Origin: Candidatus Andeanibacterium colombiense
Lineage (GTDB): Bacteria > Pseudomonadota > Alphaproteobacteria > Sphingomonadales > Sphingomonadaceae
Length of the DNA: 64,000 nucleotides
Direction of reading: 5' to 3'
Assembly (NCBI GenBank): GCA_029202985.1
Contig: CP119316.1
Location: 1,984,001 to 2,048,000 of the forward strand
Both the position numbers and the translations under genes were made by a program. Below the pieces are notes generated by a model. That model worked only from the letters and a program-made list of their open reading frames with translations. It had not been told where the DNA came from and did not search any database. Below are positions 57,052 to 64,000 of the stretch, one piece after another; position 1 is the stretch's first letter; every line of letters begins with the position of its first letter.

Positions 57052-57101
57052 GCCGCCCGAACCCGGGCGGCGGCGGTGCGGTCAGGCCGCGACCGTCCGC
57101 C
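57052..57101 (-). promoter_or_regulatory. Overlapping stem-loops of the thrS attenuator
   Basis: On the minus strand the 5' stem uses 57101-57087 against 57081-57069: 13 base pairs with two single-base bulges and a five-base loop containing the leader stop codon (TGA). The second stem is perfect, GCCGCCCG (57071-57064) against CGGGCGGC (57059-57052), over GGTT. The two share 57069-57071, so they compete in part. No U-run follows the second stem, so it may act with Rho or by masking translation. Further stems (GGCGTCG with CGACGCC, and CGGCGC with GCGCCG) are possible before the thrS start. Confidence 0.65.
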
Positions 57102-57150
57102 CCCGGAGACCGGAGGTGGTAGTAGTGGTCGTGGTGGTTACACGCGTCAT
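57082..57150 (-). CDS. Threonine-rich leader peptide of thrS
   Basis: This 22-codon frame reads Met-Thr-Arg-Val, then eight consecutive threonine codons (ACC, ACC, ACG, ACC, ACT, ACT, ACC, ACC at 57138-57115), then SGLRGRTVAA and a stop. Ten of 22 residues are threonine, and the gene behind it encodes threonyl-tRNA synthetase. Ribosome stalling at these codons when charged tRNA-Thr is short would change which downstream stem forms, as in amino acid operon attenuation. No Shine-Dalgarno is seen; a promoter 7 bases upstream would make the message leaderless. Confidence 0.8.
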   Translation of the reverse strand: MTRVTTTTTTTTSGLRGRTVAA

Positions 57151-57157
57151 GCCGAGC

Positions 57158-57186
57158 GATATAGGCGGCGGAAGTTGCGAAGTCAC
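57158..57186 (-). promoter_or_regulatory. Promoter of the thrS leader
   Basis: On the minus strand GTGACT (57181-57186, four of six matches to TTGACA) is 17 bases from TATATC (57158-57163). The predicted start point falls at or one base before the ATG of the leader peptide at 57150. Such leaderless leader peptides are known for trpL of Rhizobiales. The element lies in the divergent region next to a decayed VOC gene. Confidence 0.6.
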
Positions 57187-57201
57187 TAGCAGGAGAACGC
57201 A

Positions 57202-57363
57202 GTGCGCGACGCACCCCAGCACACGCTGGTCTCGATCCTGCCTTGCAGCGATATCGAAGCAAGCACTGCATTCAATGCCCGCATCGGGCTGAAGCCGCAG
57301 AGCGACTATGATCCGGACGAGACGCTCGTGCGGATCGGTTGGCCGAGTCATTTGCGCGAGTGA
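57202..57363 (+). pseudogene. VOC-domain (glyoxalase/bleomycin resistance-like) gene with internal deletion
   Basis: A GTG frame of 53 codons with a good AGGAG 6 bases upstream begins VRDAPQHTLVSILPCSDIEAS, the first beta-alpha unit of a VOC-family metalloenzyme, and ends DPDETLVRIGWPSHLRE, which looks like the last strand of the same family. VOC proteins are usually about 115-130 residues, so the middle (about 70 residues) seems lost while the frame is kept. A functional mini-protein is unlikely but cannot be excluded. It starts 51 bases upstream of the thrS leader start, divergently. Confidence 0.55.
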
Positions 57364-57402
57364 GCCTTGTGGTTCACTCTCGCGAGTTCCACATAGCCCG
57401 CA

Positions 57403-58134
57403 ATGAGCGAAACCCGCTTCCATTCACTCCCCGACGGCCGCCGGATTGCGTTCCGCAAGGCCGAAGGCGCGGGTCCGGTGCTGGTGTTTCTCCCCGGCTA
57501 TATGTCCGACATGGCGGGCGGCAAGGCGACCGCGGTGTTCGACTGGGCGCAGGCCAACCGCCGCGCGTGCCTGCTGCTCGATTACTCGGGCTGCGGCGAG
57601 AGCGACGGGGATTTCACCGATGGCACGCTGACCGGCTGGCGCGACGAAGTGCTGGCGCTGCTCGCAGCAGAGACCGGCGGGCCGGTGGTGCTGGTCGGAT
57701 CGTCGATGGGCGGCTGGCTGATGCTGCTCTGTGCGCTCGAGTTGGGAGAGCGTATTGCCGGGCTCATCGGCATCGCCGCCGCGCCCGATTTCACCGACTG
57801 GGGTTATAGCGCCGAACAGCGGGCCAGGCTGGCTGCGGGGGAGACGGTGTTCGAGGACAATCCCTTTGGTCCCGAGCGCACCCCGACCTATCCCGCCTTC
57901 TGGCGCGATGGCCAGGCGCGGCGGCTGCTCGGCGGCACGATCCCGCTGACCTGCCCGGTTCGCCTGCTCCACGGTCAGCGCGACACCGACGTACCTTACG
58001 CCATCTCGCTGCGCCTTGCCGCAGCCTTGCGTTCAGACGATGTGCAGGTGGTGCTGATCAAGGACGGCGACCATCGCCTCTCGCGCGATTCCGACGTTGC
58101 CCTGCTGTTGCGCAATGTCGCGACCCTGGATTGA
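57403..58134 (+). CDS. Alpha/beta-hydrolase
   Basis: This 243-residue soluble hydrolase has the full alpha/beta fold. The oxyanion region is FLPGYMSDMAGGK, the nucleophile serine is in VGSSMGGWLML (GxSxG), the acid lies in LLHGQRDTDVPY and the histidine in IKDGDHRLSRD. It resembles the ABHD10/palmitoyl-thioesterase-like family of alphaproteobacteria, but the substrate is not evident. A TPR protein gene starts 7 bases later and an LLM oxidoreductase gene overlaps that one, so the three probably form an operon. Confidence 0.9.
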   Translation: MSETRFHSLPDGRRIAFRKAEGAGPVLVFLPGYMSDMAGGKATAVFDWAQANRRACLLLDYSGCGESDGDFTDGTLTGWRDEVLALLAAETGGPVVLVGSSMGGWLMLLCALELGERIAGLIGIAAAPDFTDWGYSAEQRARLAAGETVFEDNPFGPERTPTYPAFWRDGQARRLLGGTIPLTCPVRLLHGQRDTDVPYAISLRLAAALRSDDVQVVLIKDGDHRLSRDSDVALLLRNVATLD

Positions 58135-58141
58135 AACGCCC

Positions 58142-59002
58142 ATGATCGCCTTCCTGCTCCCGCTCCTCGCCCAGGCTTCCACCGATGCCGTGGATCCTTC
58201 AGGCTTCCGTTACCCGACCACTCGGCACGCCCCGGTCGAAAGCTCCGTAAGTTCCGCCGCGCTGGCCCCGCCGCAGTCGGCGGAGCAGGACCGGCTGACT
58301 GTCTGCCTCAAGCAAACCACCGACGATCCAGCCGGCGCGGCGTTCAGCGCCAACGGCTGGATCCTCGAAACGAGCGGCGCCGAGCGCAGCTATGCGAGGC
58401 AATGCCTCGGCATGGCCTATACAGTGCAGCAGAAGTGGCAATCGGCCGAGGATGCGTTCCTCGCCGGCCGCGCCGACACGCCGGCGGACAATCCCGGTCG
58501 CCGGGCGAGGCTTGCGGCGATGGCCGGTAACTCCGCGCTGGCTGACGGGCGCAATGACAATGCGCTGGCCGATCTCGGCATGGCCGCGGTGGACGCGACC
58601 GGCGCCAGCGACACGATCCTCGGCGGCGAGATCGAGATCGACCGCGCGCGCGCGCTGGTCGCGCTGGGCAAGACCGGCGAGGCCGGCGCGGCGCTGGAGA
58701 AGGCGCGCCGCGAAGCTCCGCAGAACTCCGACGCGTGGCTGCTGTCGGCGACGCTGGCCCGCCGCGGCGGCGATCTCGCCACCGCGCAGTCGCACATCGC
58801 CACCGCCGCCGGGCTCGATCCCACCAATCCGCAGATCGACCTCGAAGCCGGCGTCATCGCCGCGTTGGGCGGCAAGGACGACGCCGCACGCAAGAGCTTC
58901 CAGTCGGTGATCCAGCTATGGCCCGGCTCGCCCGACGCCGACACCGCGAAGACCTATCTGGCGCAGCTCGATCCCCCACCTGCCGAAGGCATAACCCCAT
59001 GA
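58142..59002 (+). CDS. Exported tetratricopeptide repeat protein
   Basis: This 286-residue protein has a short signal-like start (MIAFLLPLLAQAS) and helical repeats of TPR type (around AYTVQQKWQSAEDAFLAGRA, EIDRARALVALGKTGEAGAA, ATLARRGGDLATAQSHIATA and DDAARKSFQSVIQLWPGSPD). Two cysteines (TVCLKQ and RQCLGM) may pair. It is probably a periplasmic scaffold of unknown partner. Its stop codon overlaps the ATG of the downstream oxidoreductase gene (ATGA). Confidence 0.8.
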   Translation: MIAFLLPLLAQASTDAVDPSGFRYPTTRHAPVESSVSSAALAPPQSAEQDRLTVCLKQTTDDPAGAAFSANGWILETSGAERSYARQCLGMAYTVQQKWQSAEDAFLAGRADTPADNPGRRARLAAMAGNSALADGRNDNALADLGMAAVDATGASDTILGGEIEIDRARALVALGKTGEAGAALEKARREAPQNSDAWLLSATLARRGGDLATAQSHIATAAGLDPTNPQIDLEAGVIAALGGKDDAARKSFQSVIQLWPGSPDADTAKTYLAQLDPPPAEGITP

Positions 59003-59991
59003 TCCCGCTTTCCGTCCTCGATCTCGTCCCGATTCGCAAAGGCAGTGGCGTGAGCGAGGCGCTGCAGGCCGCGGCGGCCTATGCGAAAGTGGCCGAGGAT
59101 GCCGGCTATAAGCGCTTCTGGGTCGCCGAACATCACGCGACCGAGGGCGTCGCGGGCGGGGCAGCGGCGGTGGTGCTCGCCCATATCGGTCATGCGACGA
59201 GCACCATCCGCATCGGTTCGGGCGGGATCATGCTGCCCAACCACAATCCTTTCGTGATCGCGGAACAGTTCGGCACACTCGACGCGTTGTTCCCCGGACG
59301 GGTCGATCTCGGGCTCGGCCGCGCGCCGGGCGCAGCGCCGATCCTCGGCCAGGCCCTGCGCAAGGAACTCCACCAGGTCGCGCAATATTTCCCCCAGGAC
59401 GTGATCGAACTGCGCGCGCTCGTCACCGGCGAACCGCCGCTGCCGATCAAGGCGGTCCCCGGGCTCGGCGCGAAGCTCCAGTTCTGGATGCTCGGATCGA
59501 GCCTGTTCGGCGCGCAGCTGGCGGCGCAGCTGAGCCTGCCCTATGCCTTCGCGAGCCATTTCGCGCCCGACCATCTCGACGAGGCGCTGGCGATCTACCG
59601 CCGCAGCTTCGTACCCTCGGAAACGCTCGAGCGCCCCTATTGCATGGCCGCGATGAGCGTGATCGCGGGCGAAACCGACGCCGAGGGCGAATTGCTCGCC
59701 TCGTCGCAGGACCAGTCCTTCGTGCGCCTGCGGACCGGCGAGCCGGGCAAATTGCCGCCACCGGTTCCGGGCTATCTCGACAGCCTGCCGCTGTCCTCGC
59801 AATCGATCATCCAGCGGCTTTCAGTCGCCCGCGCGGTTGGCGGCCCGGCCACGGTGCGGGAGAAGATCCTGCGCTTCGCGGAGCGGACTGGGGCGGACGA
59901 GCTTATTCTGTCCGGCGCGGTCTACGATCCCGAAGCGCGGTGCCATTCGCTGCGCCTCACGATGGACGCGGTGAAGGGTAGCACACCTTGA
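58999..59991 (+). CDS. LLM class flavin-dependent oxidoreductase
   Basis: This 330-residue protein belongs to the luciferase-like group with a TIM-barrel binding FMN or F420. Typical blocks are FWVAEHHATEGVAGGAAAVV, RIGSGGIMLPNHNPFVIAEQ and GRVDLGLGRAPGA. It is likely FMN-dependent in this organism. The substrate is unknown; relatives are annotated as alkanal monooxygenase-like. It overlaps the upstream TPR gene by four bases and is the last gene of a small operon. Confidence 0.92.
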   Translation: MIPLSVLDLVPIRKGSGVSEALQAAAAYAKVAEDAGYKRFWVAEHHATEGVAGGAAAVVLAHIGHATSTIRIGSGGIMLPNHNPFVIAEQFGTLDALFPGRVDLGLGRAPGAAPILGQALRKELHQVAQYFPQDVIELRALVTGEPPLPIKAVPGLGAKLQFWMLGSSLFGAQLAAQLSLPYAFASHFAPDHLDEALAIYRRSFVPSETLERPYCMAAMSVIAGETDAEGELLASSQDQSFVRLRTGEPGKLPPPVPGYLDSLPLSSQSIIQRLSVARAVGGPATVREKILRFAERTGADELILSGAVYDPEARCHSLRLTMDAVKGSTP

Positions 59992-60043
59992 ACCACCCAG
60001 AAGCAAGGCGTAGGGTCGGTTAGATTGATGCCGTATTGAGTAA

Positions 60044-60049
60044 TATAAT
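60044..60049 (+). promoter_or_regulatory. Perfect -10 box before the glutamate dehydrogenase gene
   Basis: TATAAT occurs in an AT-rich island (GAGTAATATAATTTCAG) 25 bases before the ATG at 60075, with GAGAGGAG as ribosome binding site between them. No strong -35 box is seen at 16-18 bases, so an activator may be needed. Confidence 0.5.
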
Positions 60050-60074
60050 TTCAGCGCGAGAGGAGTAGGTCCAG

Positions 60075-63000
60075 ATGGCGACCGCGCGATCCGGGGCAAA
60101 ATCGGCGAAGACGAAGCGCGACAAGGCCAGCACGCCGCCGCCTGCAGGCGGTGACGCACTGCTGGCCGAACTCACCCAGGCGGTGGAGGCATCGCTGCTG
60201 CCCGGCGATAGCCGGCCCGGCACCGAACGGCTGCGGGAGGCAGCCGCCTTCCTGCTCGAGACCGCCCGCAAGCGGACGCCCGGCAGCGCCACCATCGCGC
60301 TCCGTTCCGGCGCCAACGGCCACCGCTACACCGCGCTGGCAATCGTCAATGACGACATGCCGTTCCTCGTCGATTCGATCGCCGCCGCGCTCGCCGCCCA
60401 GGGGCTGGCGATCGACCAGCTGGTGCATCCGATACTCCGCGTGGAACGCGACGAAGCGGGCGCGCTCGCCGGCTTCCCTGCCTTCGGCGCGGCATCGCAC
60501 GAATCGATGATCTATATCGAGACCTCGCGCATCGACGGGCGCCAGCGCCGCGAATTGGCGAGCGCGCTGGAAACCACGCTTGCCGACGTGAGGGCGGCGG
60601 TGGCCGATTGGCCCAAGATGCAGGCGCTGATCGCGCGCGATGCGGAAAGCCTGGGCGATCCGGAGGCCGAAGCACTGCTGCTGTGGCTTGGCGGCGGCAA
60701 GCTGACCCAGCTCGGCCACATCACCCGGCGGCGGGACGGACGCGACGCCAAGCCGCTCGGCATCTGTCGCAAATCGGCCAAGGCGATCCTTGCCGATGCG
60801 AGCTATGCCCGCGCGTTCGACTGGTTCGACCGCCAGGGCGCGGCCCAAGCGCCGCTGATCGTCAAGGCCAACCGCCTGTCGCTGGTTCACCGCCGGGTAC
60901 CGCTGGATCTGTTCATCGTGCCGGTGGTCGAGGACGGCAAGATTGCCGCCCTGTCGGTCCACGCCGGGATTTGGACCAGCGCGGCGCTGGCCGCCCCGCC
61001 CGAAACGGTGCCGCTGCTCCGCCGCCAGATGGCCGCACTGGCCGAACGCCTCGGGCTCGACCCGAAGGATCATGACGGCAAGACCCTTGAGCACGCCTTC
61101 GCCGCGCTGCCGCACGACATTGCGATCGGGTTCCCCGACGAAGCGCTGGAGCGCGTGGTGACCGCGATGATGGCGCTGAGCGACCGCCCGCGCCCGCGCC
61201 TGGTGCTGGTGCACGCGGCGCTCGAACGCCACTTGTTCGCCTTCGTGTGGTTCCCGCGCGACCTGATTAGCGCCAACGTTCGCCCGCGTGTGCTCGCGAT
61301 GCTCGAAGACGCGACCCGGGGCACGGTGATCGACTGGAGCCTCGCGATCGAGGGCGGCAATCTGGCCGCCCTGCGCTTCGTGATCGACCTGCGCGACGCG
61401 GCCCAGGTGCTCGGCGAACAGGCGCTCGACGCGCGGTTGCAAACGATGCTGCGCGGCTGGTCCGAAGCGGTCGAGGCCGAGCTGGGGAAGACCGAGGATC
61501 CGACCCGCGCCGCCGCGATGGCGACGCGTTTCGCCGAAGCGGTACCGGCGGCCAACCAGCTCGACTACAGCCCGCCCGAAGCCGCGCGCGACATACTGCG
61601 TTTGCGCGCGCTTTATACCGCCAATCCCCACCCGGCCGAAGGACGCGCCGCGCGGCTCTATCGTTGCGAAGACGATGCGCCCGAACATTTGCGGCTGAAA
61701 ATCTATCAGCTCGACGGTGCGCTGGCACTGTCCGACGCCGTTCCGGTGTTGGAGAACTTCGGCTTCCGCGTGCTGCAGGAACTGCCGGTGCCGCTGGGCG
61801 ACACCGGGCAGGCGACGATCCACGATTTCACCCTGACCCTTCCAGCCGGGGAAGATGCCGGCGCGGTGATGGAACGCGCCGCCGCGGTCGAGCAGGCGAT
61901 CGCGGCGGTGCTTAACGGCGAAGCCGAGAACGACGTGTTCAACCGGCTGACCGTGGGTGCCGCGCTGTCGGCGCGAGACGCCAATCTGCTGCGCGCCTTC
62001 TATCGCTATCTGCGTCAGGCCGGAATCAGCTACACGATCTACACCGTGGTCGACGCGCTCGACCGCGCGCCCGAAGTTACCCGTGGGCTGATCGCGCTGT
62101 TCGACCTGCGCCACGATCCGGCCCAGACCGGCGACCGTGCGAAGCTCGCGGCCGAGGCCGAAGAAGCGATCCGCGCCGGACTGGCCAAGGTCGAGGCGAT
62201 CAACGACGACCGGCTGCTGCGGCTCTATCAGGCGGCGTTCCGCGCGATCCTGCGGACCAACGCCTTCTCGCCCGCCGCCGCCGAAGCGCTCGCGTTCAAG
62301 CTCGATTCGGCCGAAGTCCCCGGCCTGCCGCGCCCGGTGCCGTGGCGCGAAATCTGGGTCTATTCGCGCCGGGTCGAAGGCATCCATCTGCGCGCCGGGC
62401 CGATCGCCCGCGGCGGCATCCGCTGGTCGGACCGGCGCGACGATTTCCGCACCGAGATCCTCGGGCTGATGAAGGCGCAGCGGGTCAAGAACGCGGTGAT
62501 CGTACCGACCGGGGCCAAGGGCGGCTTCTACCCGAAGGCCCTGCCCGATCCGCGCAAGGACCGTGACGGCTGGGCCGCCGAAGGCCAGGCAAGCTACGAA
62601 GTGTTCATCCGGGCGCTCCTGTCGGTCACCGACAATATCGTCGGTGACAAGGTCGTGCATCCGAAGCGCGTGGTCGTGCGCGACGGCGACGATCCCTATT
62701 TCGTGGTCGCCGCCGACAAGGGCACCGCGAGCTATTCCGACATCGCCAATGCGATCGCCGAAGCCCGCGACTTCTGGCTCGACGATGCTTTCGCCAGCGG
62801 TGGCTCGCACGGCTACGATCACAAGGCGATGGGCATCACCGCGCGGGGCGCGTGGCTGTCGGTCCAGCGCCACTTCCTCGAACTCGGAATCGACGTGCAG
62901 CAGGACGCCATCCGCACGGTCGGCTGCGGCGACATGTCGGGCGACGTGTTCGGCAACGGCATGCTTCTGTCGAAGACGCTCCGCCTGGTCGCGGCCTTCG

Positions 63001-64000
63001 ACCACCGCCACATCTTCCTTGATCCGGATCCCGATCCGGCCGCGAGCTGGAAAGAGCGCAAGCGGATGTTCAAGCTGCCGCGTTCGAGCTGGGACGATTA
63101 CGACAAGAAGCTGATCTCGAAGGGCGGGGGGGTATTCCCGCGCACGCTCAAAACCATCCCGCTGTCGCCCGAAGTGCGCGCGGCGCTCGGCACCGATGCG
63201 AACGAGATGGATCCCGAGAAGCTGATCTCGACTATCCTCAAGGCGCCCGTCGATCTGCTGTGGTTCGGCGGGATCGGCACCTATGTGAAGAGTTCGGCCG
63301 AGAACAATGCGGCGGTCGGCGATCCGGCCAACGATGCGCTGCGGATCGACGGCAACGAGGTCCGCGCCAAAGTGATCGGCGAAGGCGCCAACCTCGGCTG
63401 CACGCAGGCCGGGCGGATCGAGTTCGCTCTGAAGGGCGGCCGGAACAACACCGATTTCATCGACAATTCGGCCGGCGTCGACTGTTCGGACAATGAGGTC
63501 AACATCAAGATCGCCTTCGCCGGTGCCAAGCGCGCTGGAAAGCTGACCGAAAAGCGCCGCGACGAAATCCTGGTCGAGATGACCGACGACGTCGCCGCGC
63601 TGGTGCTGGAGGACAATCGCCTGCAGGCCCTCAGCCTGTCGATCGCCGAGAGCGGCGGGGCCGCCGCGATGCCGTCCTACATCCGCCTGATCGACATGCT
63701 GGAAGAACGCGGTCAACTCGACCGCAAGACCGAAGGGCTCGCCGAAAGCGACCTCCTCTCGCGCCGCGCGGCCGACGGCCGCGGCCTGACCCGCCCCGAG
63801 CTCGCGGTCCTGCTGTCGAGCACCAAGCTCGCGCTGCAGGAGGCGATCGAGCATAGCACCCTGCCCGGCGATCCGTTGCTGGAACCCACGCTGATCGCCG
63901 CCTTCCCGCCGGCGATGCGGAAGGCCTTCAAGCAGCAGATCCTTACCCACCGGCTGCGGCGCGAAATCGTCGCGACCAAGCTCGCCAACCGGATGGTCAA
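60075..64000 (+). CDS. gdhZ: NAD-specific glutamate dehydrogenase (large, about 180-kDa type), 5' part
   Basis: The frame stays open to the window end: 1308 codons without stop, of an expected 1550-1600. It encodes the large NAD-dependent glutamate dehydrogenase, which converts glutamate to 2-oxoglutarate and ammonia. The N-terminal ACT-like regulatory region (ALAIVNDDMPFLVDSIAAALA) precedes the catalytic core (GPIARGGIRWSDRRDDFRTE, lysine-containing GAKGGFYPKALP, SGGSHGYDHKAMGITARG and GCGDMSGDVFGNGML). The ATG has GAGAGGAG upstream and a TATAAT before it. It opposes gltBD and GlnE in the balance of nitrogen assimilation and release. The C-terminal part is cut by the window. Confidence 0.96.
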   Translation, partial: MATARSGAKSAKTKRDKASTPPPAGGDALLAELTQAVEASLLPGDSRPGTERLREAAAFLLETARKRTPGSATIALRSGANGHRYTALAIVNDDMPFLVDSIAAALAAQGLAIDQLVHPILRVERDEAGALAGFPAFGAASHESMIYIETSRIDGRQRRELASALETTLADVRAAVADWPKMQALIARDAESLGDPEAEALLLWLGGGKLTQLGHITRRRDGRDAKPLGICRKSAKAILADASYARAFDWFDRQGAAQAPLIVKANRLSLVHRRVPLDLFIVPVVEDGKIAALSVHAGIWTSAALAAPPETVPLLRRQMAALAERLGLDPKDHDGKTLEHAFAALPHDIAIGFPDEALERVVTAMMALSDRPRPRLVLVHAALERHLFAFVWFPRDLISANVRPRVLAMLEDATRGTVIDWSLAIEGGNLAALRFVIDLRDAAQVLGEQALDARLQTMLRGWSEAVEAELGKTEDPTRAAAMATRFAEAVPAANQLDYSPPEAARDILRLRALYTANPHPAEGRAARLYRCEDDAPEHLRLKIYQLDGALALSDAVPVLENFGFRVLQELPVPLGDTGQATIHDFTLTLPAGEDAGAVMERAAAVEQAIAAVLNGEAENDVFNRLTVGAALSARDANLLRAFYRYLRQAGISYTIYTVVDALDRAPEVTRGLIALFDLRHDPAQTGDRAKLAAEAEEAIRAGLAKVEAINDDRLLRLYQAAFRAILRTNAFSPAAAEALAFKLDSAEVPGLPRPVPWREIWVYSRRVEGIHLRAGPIARGGIRWSDRRDDFRTEILGLMKAQRVKNAVIVPTGAKGGFYPKALPDPRKDRDGWAAEGQASYEVFIRALLSVTDNIVGDKVVHPKRVVVRDGDDPYFVVAADKGTASYSDIANAIAEARDFWLDDAFASGGSHGYDHKAMGITARGAWLSVQRHFLELGIDVQQDAIRTVGCGDMSGDVFGNGMLLSKTLRLVAAFDHRHIFLDPDPDPAASWKERKRMFKLPRSSWDDYDKKLISKGGGVFPRTLKTIPLSPEVRAALGTDANEMDPEKLISTILKAPVDLLWFGGIGTYVKSSAENNAAVGDPANDALRIDGNEVRAKVIGEGANLGCTQAGRIEFALKGGRNNTDFIDNSAGVDCSDNEVNIKIAFAGAKRAGKLTEKRRDEILVEMTDDVAALVLEDNRLQALSLSIAESGGAAAMPSYIRLIDMLEERGQLDRKTEGLAESDLLSRRAADGRGLTRPELAVLLSSTKLALQEAIEHSTLPGDPLLEPTLIAAFPPAMRKAFKQQILTHRLRREIVATKLANRMV

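Noticed and set aside
60051..63950. Minus-strand open frame of about 1300 codons
   Set aside because: It is the shadow of the NAD-glutamate dehydrogenase gene, whose plus-strand frame runs uninterrupted to the window end and carries the catalytic motifs.

Overview
The window looks like chromosome of a high-GC alphaproteobacterium, most probably order Sphingomonadales. The evidence is the GC-rich third-position-biased genes on both strands, the conserved block DUF3576 / leuS / lptE / holA, an exosortase-A (XrtA) type O-glycosylation ligase and glycosyltransferase, a large NAD-dependent glutamate dehydrogenase, a PQQ alcohol dehydrogenase and sphingomonad-style intergenic palindromes. The genus cannot be fixed from this sequence alone. 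I found no rRNA, tRNA, CRISPR array, prophage or insertion sequence. About 55 protein genes are packed tightly, many with ATGA or GTGA overlaps.

Layout. 1-5.5 kb holds a truncated polyphosphate kinase 2, uppP, an M13 peptidase and an ABC exporter. 5.6-8.6 kb is PHA and beta-oxidation metabolism: an intracellular PHA depolymerase with a PhaR-like site, a thiolase and a MaoC hydratase. 8.6-13 kb has XrtA-type surface polysaccharide genes and a large unknown membrane-anchored protein. 13-19.3 kb is gltBD. 19.4-21.9 kb has two TauD-family dioxygenases around a small membrane protein gene that seems frameshifted. 22-24.6 kb has ung, an RNase D-like exonuclease and lptCA. 24.6-29.4 kb is an exopolysaccharide export operon (Wza-like lipoprotein, Wzz/BY-kinase and a TPR protein). 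29.6-34.2 kb is the holA / lptE / leuS / DUF3576 block. 34.6-43.8 kb contains a possible outer-membrane protein, phaB, an overlapping chain fumC / ribbon-helix-helix / PhyH dioxygenase, two related tiny proteins, murA, galU, a flavin-dependent halogenase and an M23 peptidase. 43.9-50.7 kb has the glnE-bcp-DUF455 operon, an M28 peptidase and an agmatine deiminase-like enzyme. 51-54.9 kb has a PQQ dehydrogenase, a metallo-beta-lactamase-fold protein and a VapBC-type toxin-antitoxin pair. 54.9-64 kb has thrS with its leader, a decayed VOC gene, a hydrolase, a TPR protein, an LLM oxidoreductase and the 5' part of the NAD-glutamate dehydrogenase gene.

The strongest regulatory observation is upstream of thrS. 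A 22-codon open frame there has eight consecutive threonine codons, lies directly behind a plausible promoter (so it may be leaderless), and is followed by two strong, overlapping stem-loops, the first with the leader stop codon in its loop. This is the architecture of a ribosome-mediated threonine attenuator controlling threonyl-tRNA synthetase. A second observation is a 62-bp structured element placed in the same orientation and 11-12 nt upstream of the start of two unrelated genes (the RNase D-like gene and leuS), with base changes that keep its stems paired. Nitrogen assimilation is well represented: gltBD, glnE and NAD-glutamate dehydrogenase are all present. Envelope biogenesis is another theme: uppP, murA, galU, lptA, lptC, lptE and two sets of polysaccharide genes.
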